A stretch of 64,000 nt of DNA, taken from positions 5,642,001 through 5,706,000 of the forward strand of contig VRMN01000001.1 in assembly GCA_008690995.1 (NCBI GenBank). Reading direction: 5' to 3'. Below the pieces are notes generated by a model. The model searched no databases. It was not told where the DNA came from and saw only the letters and a program-made list of their open reading frames with translations. The stretch comes from Porphyridium purpureum. Lineage: Eukaryota; Rhodophyta; Bangiophyceae; Porphyridiales; Porphyridiaceae. Positions 18,501-27,129 of this stretch are shown piece after piece (position 1 is the first letter of the stretch; the number at the start of each line of letters is the position of its first letter). The position numbers and the translations under genes are program-made.

Positions 18501-19292
18501 AACACTCAACATCAAACGCTCAAGTTGAGAGAAGAGCATCAAATCCTCTTGCAGACACTTGAAAAAGAGCTGGAAACCGCCAAGGAAGCAAACAGTATTC
18601 TGCGCAAGGAACTGCGCGACTGTGCAGATGCCTTGACAGACGCGCAAAAACAGGCGTCTGGTCAGCAAGCTCCACATGACAACATGGCAACACTTTTGAG
18701 AGAAAGCAAGGCTGCAAATGCGGAAAATTTGGGTAATCCATCGCAGATTCACGCGTGCCAAGCCAAAACGCATGCAATGCGGCTTGAGAAATCGTTGCGC
18801 GAGAATGCACTCCTTTTGGAGCGCAATGCGGCGCTTCAAGAGACGCTCAAAAGGCGCGACGATGTTGTGTGCGACCTCGAGAGCCAACTAGATGTTTACA
18901 TCGGCGAAGCTGGACGGCATGGCAAGCTCATGCGCAAGCTGGCGCGGCGCGACGCCGAAGTGCGGCGGTGGCAGGCAGAAGCGGCACAGCTGGAGCAGCA
19001 GTACGCGGCGATCTCGCAAGGTCGAGCGGTACTACAGATTCGCGAGAATGTTGTGACTCACGCGCAGCTGGAGCATCTTGAGCGCTCGCTGCACGACGTG
19101 AAGGAAGAGCTCGAGCAAGCGCGTGCCGAACGCGACCGGCTGCTCGCTGAGTCTCGCGAGCTTAGAAGCCTTATCAAGGAGCGCGACATTCAGCTGGCGC
19201 GCGCGACCAAGAAGATCCGCTCGCTCGAAGCCGTGACTCTCTCGGCCCCATGCGCGGCGGCGGCCGCTCCGGCTCCAGCGACCGCCATGTAA
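15600..19292 (+). CDS. Kinesin-7 (CENP-E-like) motor protein with long coiled coil
   Basis: The 1,230-residue protein has an N-terminal motor domain of about 410 residues beginning [14 protein letters not shown]. The nucleotide P-loop [10 protein letters not shown] lies near residue 150, switch I ([11 protein letters not shown]) near 260, and switch II ([11 protein letters not shown]) near 308. [22 protein letters not shown] and the neck [12 protein letters not shown] follow. [15 protein letters not shown] and IPRSI-type spacing favour the kinesin-7/CENP-E subfamily, plus-end-directed motors of kinetochores and spindle. A 60-residue Ser/Gly-rich insert sits between the first beta strand and the rest of the motor. 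From residue 430 to the end the protein is almost all coiled coil, with heptads rich in Glu, Gln, Ala and Leu. The ATG at 15,600 directly precedes the motor. It converges on SF3B6 with only 85 bases between. Confidence 0.93.
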   Translation: [1230 protein letters not shown]

Positions 19293-19377
19293 AATGTACA
19301 TACAGAAAAAGTGAATGCCGCATGAGATGCCGATTTTCCACCAGTGCTTCACGGCGGCATCGACAAAAGTGACTCAC

Positions 19378-19770
19378 TCACTCTGGCTGCGTTCGCGGTT
19401 GCCCGCGGCGCTGTGCGTACTCATCATCATAGTTCATTAGCGACAAGACAAGATACCGGTCAGCCACATTAAATCCCGAGAGCTTTTCGACGGCGCGTCG
19501 CGCATCCCGCGCAGACTCGTACACGACGTATGCGGTACCACGCGTCTGCGCAACACTGGCCATGCCCGCCCGAATCTGTCGCACTACCCCGTGCGCTCCA
19601 AAGATTGCGTACATCTGTTGCGCGTCCTCAGCCACGTCAAACGGCAGGTTGCGCACGTACAGGATGCGGCTCGCACGCTTGCCCGCCTTTCGCACCCCAC
19701 CAGCAGCGCCGCCACCACTGCGCCGCGACGATGGGTGCGGCGGGCGATCTCGTCCGGCCTCCTGGTGCAT
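19378..19770 (-). CDS. SF3B6: Splicing factor 3B subunit 6 (SF3b14/p14), RRM protein
   Basis: The 130-residue protein has a basic N-terminus of about 33 residues and one RNA-recognition motif. RNP2 is ILYVRNLPFD and RNP1 is GTAYVVYES. The segment LSGFNVADRYLVLSLMNYDD closely matches SF3B6/p14, the U2 snRNP subunit that contacts the branch-point adenosine and SF3B1. Length fits the family (about 125 residues). The reading frame stays open to 20,547, but those upstream residues lie antisense to the methyltransferase gene and have no family match, so the ATG at 19,770 is preferred. An SF3b subunit shows the organism splices introns, although the genes in this window appear intron-poor. Confidence 0.93.
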   Translation of the reverse strand: MHQEAGRDRPPHPSSRRSGGGAAGGVRKAGKRASRILYVRNLPFDVAEDAQQMYAIFGAHGVVRQIRAGMASVAQTRGTAYVVYESARDARRAVEKLSGFNVADRYLVLSLMNYDDEYAQRRGQPRTQPE

Positions 19771-19918
19771 GTCCTGTGCGCGCGTGGAACCGCACAACCG
19801 ACGCACGGGTAAACGGTGCCTCTTGGCAACTCGTGTTTCGCAAGCCTTTAGCTGCCGAAGGGAGAAGGTTTTGGCAAAGGCTGCGGGCATCTGGTATGCT
19901 GTGTACGTCGTCGCGAGA
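19771..19918. promoter_or_regulatory. Probable bidirectional promoter of SF3B6 and the N-terminal methyltransferase
   Basis: Only 148 bases separate the two divergent start codons, so both core promoters and leaders must fit here unless either gene uses a start inside its neighbour. No TATA element is evident. The assignment rests on geometry alone. Confidence 0.5.
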
Positions 19919-20842
19919 ATGGCGTCGGGCAAGGATACAGACGGCCGGAGGTACCGATCCCTCGGTGCGATGTGGAGCGCGCGCGTAGGCGGCGAAGAAG
20001 GCGAGGCGCAGTGGTATGCGTCCTCCAAGGAGTACTGGTCTCGGCAAGAACAGAGCATCAACGGCATGCTTGGCGGTTTGGGCGAGCTGCACGACACCGA
20101 CGTGGCCGGCTCATTGCAGTTTATACGTGACGTGTGCGCGCTTGAGACGGCCGACGTGCGTGTCCGTGCGGTGCGCACTGAGTTACTAAGCAGACTGTCG
20201 CGGCGTGAGAATGCGGAAATCGAGCCTACCACAGCTAGATCGCCGCGGTCACATGAGTCCACGTGTGCCGCTCTGCATGGCGAGCAGCGGCAGCTCATAG
20301 CGCTGGACGTTGGCTCTGGGATAGGGCGCGTGACGCGAGGCCTGCTGATGCAGGTATTTGACCTTGTGGATATGCTCGAGAGCAATCCCGAGTCGCTTGC
20401 GCACGCGCGCGAGCTTTGCAAGCGCGAAGGCAAGCTGAAACAGCTCGGTGAGCAAATGTGCGCTGGCATGGAGCAGCTTGGAGTCACCCATGAGGCACAG
20501 CCAGGGCCAGCCAAATACGATGCCATTTGGATCCAGTGGTGCGTCATCTATTTGACAGACGCTCACTTTGTGCGCTTCCTGCAGCAATGCGCGCGCAGCC
20601 TGAAGCCCGGTGGCGCAATCTGGATCAAGGATAACGTCGTCCTACGAGGTGGATTTGTCGTGGATAATTCAGACTCGAGCATAACGCGCACGGAGGCGCA
20701 GATGCAGCGCATTTTTCAGCAAGCCAGACTGCAGGTGGTGCTGCAGCGTCAGCAGCGGGACTTTCCAGAAAGCATTTTCCCCGTGATGATGTATTGTTTG
20801 CTCCCTGTTGACGCACACGAGATGCAAGCCACAGCTATATGA
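19919..20842 (+). CDS. Protein alpha-N-terminal methyltransferase (NTMT1 type)
   Basis: The 307-residue protein matches NTMT1/Tae1 across its length: WYASSKEYWSRQ and the turn INGMLGGLGELHDTD near the start, the SAM-binding loop LDVGSGIGRVTRGLL near residue 125, YDAIWIQWCVIYLTD near 200, and WIKDNVVLRGGFVVDNSDSS near 236. NTMT1 methylates the alpha-amino group of proteins that begin X-Pro-Lys after Met removal, for example RCC1 and some ribosomal proteins. Compared with the human enzyme (223 residues) it has a longer N-terminus and a hydrophilic insert at about residues 90-118 before the SAM loop. The gene is divergent from SF3B6. The start at 19,919 is preferred over upstream in-frame ATGs, which lie antisense to SF3B6; an internal ATG 17 codons on is possible. 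Confidence 0.92.
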   Translation: MASGKDTDGRRYRSLGAMWSARVGGEEGEAQWYASSKEYWSRQEQSINGMLGGLGELHDTDVAGSLQFIRDVCALETADVRVRAVRTELLSRLSRRENAEIEPTTARSPRSHESTCAALHGEQRQLIALDVGSGIGRVTRGLLMQVFDLVDMLESNPESLAHARELCKREGKLKQLGEQMCAGMEQLGVTHEAQPGPAKYDAIWIQWCVIYLTDAHFVRFLQQCARSLKPGGAIWIKDNVVLRGGFVVDNSDSSITRTEAQMQRIFQQARLQVVLQRQQRDFPESIFPVMMYCLLPVDAHEMQATAI

Positions 20843-21358
20843 CATGTACTGGGACTTGCAAGCGAATAGCCAAGTGAAGAGATAGGCTGTGCGCCCCGTC
20901 TTTTTGATTTGCGTACGTTTGCACTCGGAGAAGCAAAGCGTTGAACTGTTCCAGCCGATGTATGGCAGATGATACAACGCAGCGGCCCGTGCTGTGCCAG
21001 TACGGTGGCGGTAGGAGGAGTGGCATTTCTTTGGCTTTACCTGAAGACACGCGCGCTTCGCGCGCCGAGGGACGCGCTTGTGGCCGCAAGCGACCTCAGA
21101 TCCGAGAAAGGATTCCTCTCGCGCACACGCCTTGCAGCTGCTTGTATCGTTGCGCTGCCTGGTGCGCATAAGTAAACGGGCTTGTTTTATAGGAGGAACA
21201 AATGCGTGGTTGGGTTATTAGTGCGAGAAACGTCGGGGTGGTTAGAAGCGAGAAGGGCGTGCGTTGAGCGCGAAGTCAAGTGTGCGCGGCGCTCCGGGGG
21301 TGTGCGGGCTGTGGTTGGGTGGTGCGGGGAAGGGAAACGAAGGACGCGTGGCGGCGAG
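20843..21358. other. Intergenic region upstream of QCR9
   Basis: This 516-base region lies between the N-terminal methyltransferase and the QCR9 gene, both plus strand. The QCR9 frame is open back to 21,182, but the extra residues carry no family signal. No RNA gene or repeat is visible. Confidence 0.5.
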
Positions 21359-21595
21359 ATGGCGAGCGAGGCTCCGCGCTCGCGCGTGGGGAAGCCCACC
21401 GGGATGGTGGCGTTTCGCAACGGAATGTACAACATGTTCATGCGCCGCAACTCGACGTACATGACCATGGTGATTCTCGCCGGCTGGGCGGGCTCCACCC
21501 TGTGGACTAGAACGTTCGACACGATCTGGGAGACTCATAACAAGGGCAAGCTGTGGAAGGACGTCGTGCTTACGCTCCCACCGCCGGAGGAATAG
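21359..21595 (+). CDS. QCR9: Cytochrome bc1 complex subunit 9 (QCR9/UQCR10)
   Basis: The 78-residue protein has a short N-terminus, one transmembrane helix (STYMTMVILAGWAGSTLWTR) and the family signature FDTIWETHNKGKLWKDV, equivalent to the animal and yeast pattern ending INEGKLWKH. This small single-span subunit of respiratory complex III sits in the mitochondrial inner membrane next to the Rieske protein and cytochrome c1. The segment FRNGMYNMFMRRNSTYMTM before the helix also follows the family pattern (YSLLFRRTSTFALT in mammals). The start was placed at 21,359 so that length fits the usual 60-80 residues. Confidence 0.9.
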   Translation: MASEAPRSRVGKPTGMVAFRNGMYNMFMRRNSTYMTMVILAGWAGSTLWTRTFDTIWETHNKGKLWKDVVLTLPPPEE

Positions 21596-22827
21596 GCCCG
21601 CGGGCGTCGTGACCAAGAGAAAGACCGGACAGCGCAAGGTCCCTTGATGCACCGTCACGGTGACGGTGATGCACTTAGTTTTGTGGGTGCTCGGGTACGC
21701 GCAGTGCGCGATCTGTGAAGAAGCAATCGCGTGCTTGCGACACGTTGCGCTTGTCGCAGGCTGCTGCCGGTACGCGAGTGTTCTGTGTTGTCTGGCAGAA
21801 TGCACAGCACGCGCGGCCTCGGAGTGAGATATCCCTTTTGTCTGACTTTGCGTCATAGGGGCGCCGCGACGCGGGTGCTCTTAATCGACATCAAGTGCTT
21901 CTTCGGTCTACAGTAAAGTTGAAATACCTTCCGATCACGTTTCTCTTCACCATGACGGAAACACAATCAAAGAGGAAGGCCGTGCATGACGTGATTTTGT
22001 AGCAGCTGAGGTTCGAAAAGCGATCGCACGTGCGGCGCCTCTCGCGTTTAGGACGCCACGGTGGGTGTGTGGCGCCACGATCGACCTCGCGCCTCTGGCG
22101 CTGCGTATTCTTCTCCCGATCTACTTAGCAGAACGCAGGCATGGAAAGTAGGCTGCGCACTGACTCTAGCGTCGGATGGAAGGGCACTGGATGGTTTCCC
22201 GGGACGTGGATCACGATCTGCCGGTGTTTGGAGAGCCAGGCGCCTCGGATCGCAAACTCCCTCACAAGGAGCAACGACAAGCATGTGCTGCGTCATCTGC
22301 CAAGATCACTCACGCGCATGCATTGACCTTGCGGAACGATAAGACAGGAAGAACAAAGCGCAGTTGGTGCACGGGTGCTTTTCGGCGCCGCCACGAGCGA
22401 GAGTGCGCCGCAGCATACGATGTCTGCTCCGGGGCACCCGCGCTCGCCGGCGCCGAAAAGCACCCACCCGCTGCTTGCGATCACACTGAACGTCGTCCTC
22501 CCTTGACGGCATCAATCACGTGCACCGCACGCCACATCGCTCGTCCATGGAGCGCCCTTCGCAGGGCGGACGATCTCCTCCCTCTCCGTCCGATCCCAGC
22601 GTGTGTGCCGCCGTCACCCGCTTAACAGACCGCGCGATGCAGGGCAGAACCCTAATGGAGCTCGGCACTCACCCCGAGTCTCAGACCGCAGCCGGAGCCA
22701 CGGAACTTGTTGCGCGTGCGCGAGCGTGTGTTTGCGCGCTACGCTGGCGGCCGTCTGTGCTCAGACGCCACGCGCGATACCTTGCTTGCTTGCCTTGTTC
22801 TGCGTGTGATCGCAGCGAGTTGCTGCC
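21596..22827. other. 1.2-kb intergenic region
   Basis: The region between QCR9 and HUS1 (both plus) has several short GC-rich open frames on both strands, none with a recognisable domain. A short inverted repeat with arms like CACCGTCACGGTGACGGTG lies near 21,650, just after QCR9, and could form a hairpin in the 3' region. No tRNA or mobile element is seen. Confidence 0.45.
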
Positions 22828-23793
22828 ATGAAGTTCAAGGCACGGCTGCGACTGCAGGCGGTGCATGAACTAGTGCGCGTCCTGCAAGCGCTGGAAAAGA
22901 CCACCGAGCGCGACGTGGTGCTGCTGCTGGAGAACCCGCAAGCGGGCGGCGTCAAGCTGATTGTGCAGCAGCAACCCCACGCAGCCGGTGCGTTGGACGT
23001 GCACGTGCATTTCCAGCAGGCTCACCTTTTCGAGGACTACCGCATTGTGTCAAAGAGCGACGACACCATTGGGCTCAGTCTGGAAATTGGAGGCTTGCTG
23101 CGTGCTCTACGCTCAGCGCAGAAACACAGCGCGGAGCTCATGCTGGTCAAACTGTCCAAGAAAGATGTGGAGGTGCTTGCATTTGACATATACACCGCCC
23201 ACACGATGGCGTTGGCGCAGGATGTGCCCGTACGTGTGCTCAATGCCGTGCAGTTGAGCAATTGCAGTGCTCCAGCTTTACAGCGTGGCGCCGACTCCAT
23301 GGGCCTTTGGTTGCCGCCCGCGCTGATACGCCAGATGTATTTTAAAGCAGACAAGATGCGCGCGCTTGATTCTCCCATTCGCATTGAGTGCAAGTGTCCA
23401 AACCTAGCCGCGATGGGTGAGCTTGACCGCGCAAGTTCGCAGATCACGCTCGAGGTCGACAATGAACTCGTCAACATGCGCGCCACCTTTACAGAGCTGG
23501 AGCGCATGCGCGAAGACCCAGTCACCGAAGCGCAGGCGAACGTGAACGCAAACGATACTCATTCAGGTGAAAGCCAGCCAAACCCTCGTTCGGCGTTTGT
23601 GCAGCGAGATGTTGCCGTGGACGGGCGGTACTTTGCAAGGGCTCTGTACGGCTATCATATGATGATGGACCCGAATCGGATGGGCGCTGCGATGAGTACA
23701 ACCAGCACTCTGCTCTGCGGCTCTTTGTGTACGTGCAAGCTGAAGCCTTTCTATTTTTCGATTCTGCCACTTTTCCGGGGTCTTTCCCTTTGA
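22828..23793 (+). CDS. HUS1: Checkpoint clamp subunit HUS1
   Basis: The start MKFKARLRLQAVHELVRVLQ and the body match HUS1: the N-terminal PCNA-like half (LEIGGLLRALRSAQKHSAELMLVKLSKK), the link VPVRVLNAVQL, then the second half (ITLEVDNELVNMRATFTEL). HUS1 joins RAD9 and RAD1 in the 9-1-1 ring, which is loaded at damaged DNA to signal ATR. The open frame gives 321 residues. The last 30 or so, rich in Leu, Cys and Phe, do not look like HUS1. In another frame from about 23,691 to the stop at 23,814-23,816, the sequence reads HSALRLFVYVQAEAFLFFDS, which looks more like the final strands of the clamp. A short intron, a frameshift or an assembly error near 23,680-23,700 may therefore hide the true C-terminus. 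Confidence 0.85.
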   Translation: MKFKARLRLQAVHELVRVLQALEKTTERDVVLLLENPQAGGVKLIVQQQPHAAGALDVHVHFQQAHLFEDYRIVSKSDDTIGLSLEIGGLLRALRSAQKHSAELMLVKLSKKDVEVLAFDIYTAHTMALAQDVPVRVLNAVQLSNCSAPALQRGADSMGLWLPPALIRQMYFKADKMRALDSPIRIECKCPNLAAMGELDRASSQITLEVDNELVNMRATFTELERMREDPVTEAQANVNANDTHSGESQPNPRSAFVQRDVAVDGRYFARALYGYHMMMDPNRMGAAMSTTSTLLCGSLCTCKLKPFYFSILPLFRGLSL

Positions 23794-23816
23794 CTGGAAC
23801 TCGAATAGTATGCTGA

Positions 23817-24669
23817 CGGGCCAGTGCATATGTGTACACGCACTCGTGAATTGCGGTTTTATGTGTACATGTGCTTGTATTCATCTACGTGTGAATGTGT
23901 GTGTGTGTGTGTGTGCTTTCCATTCATTGCGGCTGACCGCGTGGCATACTCGCCGTTACTGATATTATCCCAAGTTCTTTGGAGCAACTGCATCATGGTC
24001 CATTTTCCATTCGAGTCCAAACTTGGCAGCGCGTCATACTACGTAAGTTGAGCTCGCACAACAGAGGTTCGCGGTTGAACTGGGTCGCTGGCAGGCTTGC
24101 TGGGATCATCGCGTGTCTCGCCAGGCTAGCGGGAGTGACGCATGACAGTGGCCTCGGACCATACCGCACTCGTCCTTTACATATATTTTACAGCGGTGGT
24201 CACGATGGCGGTGACCGAAGGACGTCAAATGATGAAATCAGTGACGAAACTGACGCAGATCTTTGCCTCCTTGACTGGTGCGTGTTTCTTTTTGTTTCTG
24301 TATGCTTTTTGTGAATCTTGTTTCGTTCTGGCTCGCCAGATTCCCTTGCTGCTTGTCGACTGATACTGCGGCCATTGCAGGCACGTCTGATCTGTTGGTA
24401 TGTTGGGCACAAGGCTATATTTTGAACACCGGTGACGAAGGGAACCCGGAGAAACATTCATTAAAGTTACCGCTCCTGTATAGAACATTCTAAGCGCATC
24501 GTATTACCATTTTGCTATAGCCGTGTGCTTTCTTGTTGTCAGAGACTTAAGTGTGTGCCTTTCTTTTCATCCTCTGGGTCACGCCTTCCCTTGGCCGAAG
24601 ACAAAATTGGAAACATGTACGCGTTTCCATTTGTACTTCCGCACGACCGCTATCGCATTGCTTCCACCA
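23817..24669. other. Intergenic region with GT microsatellite
   Basis: This region between the convergent HUS1 and DYRK genes is visibly more AT-rich than the coding DNA and contains a GT dinucleotide tract at 23,896-23,915. It should hold both 3' ends. I see no gene in it. Confidence 0.55.
23896..23915 (+). repeat. GT dinucleotide microsatellite
   Basis: Ten uninterrupted GT units, just downstream of HUS1, in a stretch already rich in GT and TGTG. It is likely to vary in length between strains. Confidence 0.9.
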
Positions 24670-27129
24670 TCACCGCAGCAGATCGGTGCGTGCGCGAAGC
24701 AAGGGCTCGCCACCACCACCGCCGTATCCGCCACGGAAACGCTCGCGGCGCACTTTGGTGTGCGTGCGTGCAGGATGTGCAGCGCGGCACCGTCCCACCT
24801 GTTCGATGTTCGCGACATCCAAGCCTGCTCTTTGCCTCGGAACCACAGAGCCATTCAGGTTGAATTTCACAACAAGCTTGGTGTTTACACCCGATGCGCC
24901 CACAGTGTGCTTCTTCGCTTCGACTGCCGAAACACGCGCACGGTAGATGTCTTTTGCGCACGTTGCGCCGGCGCGATTATGTGTGGAGCGGAGCGCCTGC
25001 TCGTAATTCACCTCGCGCGAGACAGCGGGCACACTCGGCGGCCTGTGCGGGTGCATATCCGGGCGAAACTTCCACGGGGGTGCCGAGATCCCAAACTTGG
25101 TCTGCCACTCTGTAGCAGTTCCAGAGCCATCGTCCTTATCCTGCTCGTACGCAGATACGCTTTGGTCGGTCTCATAGTCAGACACTGAGATGGAGCCCGA
25201 CGTACGCACCACTCCGTCCTTGGGTGTCCCAGTGCCCGTGTGGTCGGTACCAGATGATGCGTTGCTCCCAGAGCGCTCACTGCCCGCGATCAAAGATGGC
25301 TTGAGCAACGCGTCGTCACCGTTTTTCCGCTGCTTGATCCACTTGGGCGCGGGTGCCTGTCGCCCGCTCTCGCGCTCTCGCGTGTTGCCTACCGTTTCGT
25401 CTGCGTTGTCGGTGCCCGCACCGCCACCGTCATCCAATCGGCCGCCAGAAACTGCCCGTGAAATGAATGGGTGCTGTAGAGCCTCAGTAGGTGTAATGCG
25501 CTCTGCTGGGTCGTACGCGAGCATCTTGCCCAGCAGGTCGACCAGGCATCGCCGCGCCTGCACGGTGCCGGCTTCATTGAATGCCTTTTCTTTTATGGGC
25601 TTGTTCTCGATGAACGCTTTGATGCTTGTCGACTTGGGTACAAACTCAGGCTTTGAGCCAATGCCCTTACGAAGCGTGTACGGAATCGCGTTGCCGTCGA
25701 AGAAAGTCTCCCTCCCAGGCGCTTCGCGCAGCATGTTCGCCGGTGGCATCCCCAGCATTTCCACAATCAAGCACATCTGGTCCTTATGGTCCTTGCCCGG
25801 GAAAAGCGCAGCGCCCGTGTACAGTTCGGCAAGGATGCAGCCCAGGCTCCACATATCGATCTGCGTCGAATACGACGGGAAGCTCAGCAAGACCTCTGGC
25901 GCACGATAAAAGCGCGACTGAATGTATGGATCCATGCTGCTTGAGCTGGATACCTGGTGCGCGGAGCCAAAGTCAACTAGCTTAATCTGTGGCTTGGACG
26001 CATCCTGAAGCTTCACAACGAGAAGAATGTTCTCGGGTTTGAGGTCGCAATGGATAATATCGTTCTCGGGAAGCGCAAGAAACTGCAAACACTCGAGTAG
26101 CTGCTGTGCCACAGTCCTCACAAATTCGAGCGAGCAGCCGCGGAAACCCTTGAGCGCGAGATGATCGTACAAACTCGCATTGAGCAGCTCAAACACAAGG
26201 CACTGGTGCCCTCGATAGATGAACGTGTCGTACACGCGCATAATGTGGTGCTTGTCGTCTGGATCACATTCTTGCAGGAGCCGCGCCATGCGCACCTCCT
26301 CCTGAGATGTGTCGAAAAACGCCTTCTCCGACTTGATAATTTTGAGCGCCACACGTTTCCGGGTCAGCATGTCGTAAGCTCGCACAACCTGTCCAAAAGT
26401 ACCGCGCCCCAGCACCGATTCCATGACGTACCGGCCACGAAACACCTCGCCCGGAAGCACATAATAATCCGTGCTCGCATCGTCGTACATCTTCTGGTTG
26501 TAGGCCTCGGGCCCGCTGCGTTCGTGTCGCGCCTTCTTGCCCGAGCTATGCGGCATGTCAGCGGCCATGATCAAGGACGTCGATTTGCGCATGTCGTGCA
26601 ACCGTTCCACATACAGCTGAAAGTCCTCCATGAACGCAGAGCTCAGGCTGTTTTCGCGCGAGCCCAGTGAGCTTCCCACGCCGCTATTTGAGGCGGCGCG
26701 GTCCACAAGCGAAGTCACTTCGTTCAACCGTTTACCGCGCCGGATGTCCACAAAGGAGCGCCGCAAACCGTGCGTCTCAGCGACTGTGCTTGCCAGCGAT
26801 CCACTTGCGGTACGATCCGAAATACCCGTCGCGTCTCCTCCATGAAAGCCTTGCTGATGAAAGTTATCTGTGCTGCTGGGTGAGTGCTCCGCGTACTGCG
26901 TGCTCGATTGCGTGCGCCGAGTATCGGCAAACAGCTTGAGAGGAGCCGGGAGATTCCCCACACTGTCATCGTCCCCCGCGTCGAGCGTCAGAGCACCCAC
27001 GCCGGCCGCGGCCTGCGATCCGCTCGAGTCCTTCTTGTCGAGAGTTGGCACGAGCTTGACGCTGCCCCAAAAACTCGAAAAGCCCTTCTTCTTCTTGGGC
27101 GCAGTGCCCTTGCGCTCCAGCTCGCTCAT
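24670..27129 (-). CDS. DYRK-family dual-specificity protein kinase with long tails
   Basis: The 819-residue protein has a disordered N-terminal region of about 220 residues, then a CMGC kinase domain from about 225 to 570. The glycine loop is GRGTFGQV near 238, the catalytic loop is HCDLKPEN near 361 (the Cys in this motif is typical of DYRK), and DFGSAH comes at about 384. PYIQSRFYRAPEVLL near 402 contains the DYRK-type autophosphorylated Tyr. The first Tyr of the usual YxY pair is replaced by Asp-Pro. The C-terminal 240 residues are Ser/Thr/Gly-rich and low complexity. DYRK kinases autophosphorylate the loop Tyr during folding and then act on Ser/Thr, controlling growth, stress and cell cycle. 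The extreme C-terminus is repetitive and its true end less certain. The family call is strong; YAK1 versus DYRK2-like is not decided. Confidence 0.9.
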   Translation of the reverse strand: MSELERKGTAPKKKKGFSSFWGSVKLVPTLDKKDSSGSQAAAGVGALTLDAGDDDSVGNLPAPLKLFADTRRTQSSTQYAEHSPSSTDNFHQQGFHGGDATGISDRTASGSLASTVAETHGLRRSFVDIRRGKRLNEVTSLVDRAASNSGVGSSLGSRENSLSSAFMEDFQLYVERLHDMRKSTSLIMAADMPHSSGKKARHERSGPEAYNQKMYDDASTDYYVLPGEVFRGRYVMESVLGRGTFGQVVRAYDMLTRKRVALKIIKSEKAFFDTSQEEVRMARLLQECDPDDKHHIMRVYDTFIYRGHQCLVFELLNASLYDHLALKGFRGCSLEFVRTVAQQLLECLQFLALPENDIIHCDLKPENILLVVKLQDASKPQIKLVDFGSAHQVSSSSSMDPYIQSRFYRAPEVLLSFPSYSTQIDMWSLGCILAELYTGAALFPGKDHKDQMCLIVEMLGMPPANMLREAPGRETFFDGNAIPYTLRKGIGSKPEFVPKSTSIKAFIENKPIKEKAFNEAGTVQARRCLVDLLGKMLAYDPAERITPTEALQHPFISRAVSGGRLDDGGGAGTDNADETVGNTRERESGRQAPAPKWIKQRKNGDDALLKPSLIAGSERSGSNASSGTDHTGTGTPKDGVVRTSGSISVSDYETDQSVSAYEQDKDDGSGTATEWQTKFGISAPPWKFRPDMHPHRPPSVPAVSREVNYEQALRSTHNRAGATCAKDIYRARVSAVEAKKHTVGASGVNTKLVVKFNLNGSVVPRQRAGLDVANIEQVGRCRAAHPARTHTKVRRERFRGGYGGGGGEPLLRARTDLLR

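Noticed and set aside
19771-20547. N-terminal extension of the SF3B6 reading frame, nearly 260 residues on the minus strand
   Set aside because: It is antisense to the N-terminal methyltransferase, has no family match and would make SF3B6 three times its normal length.
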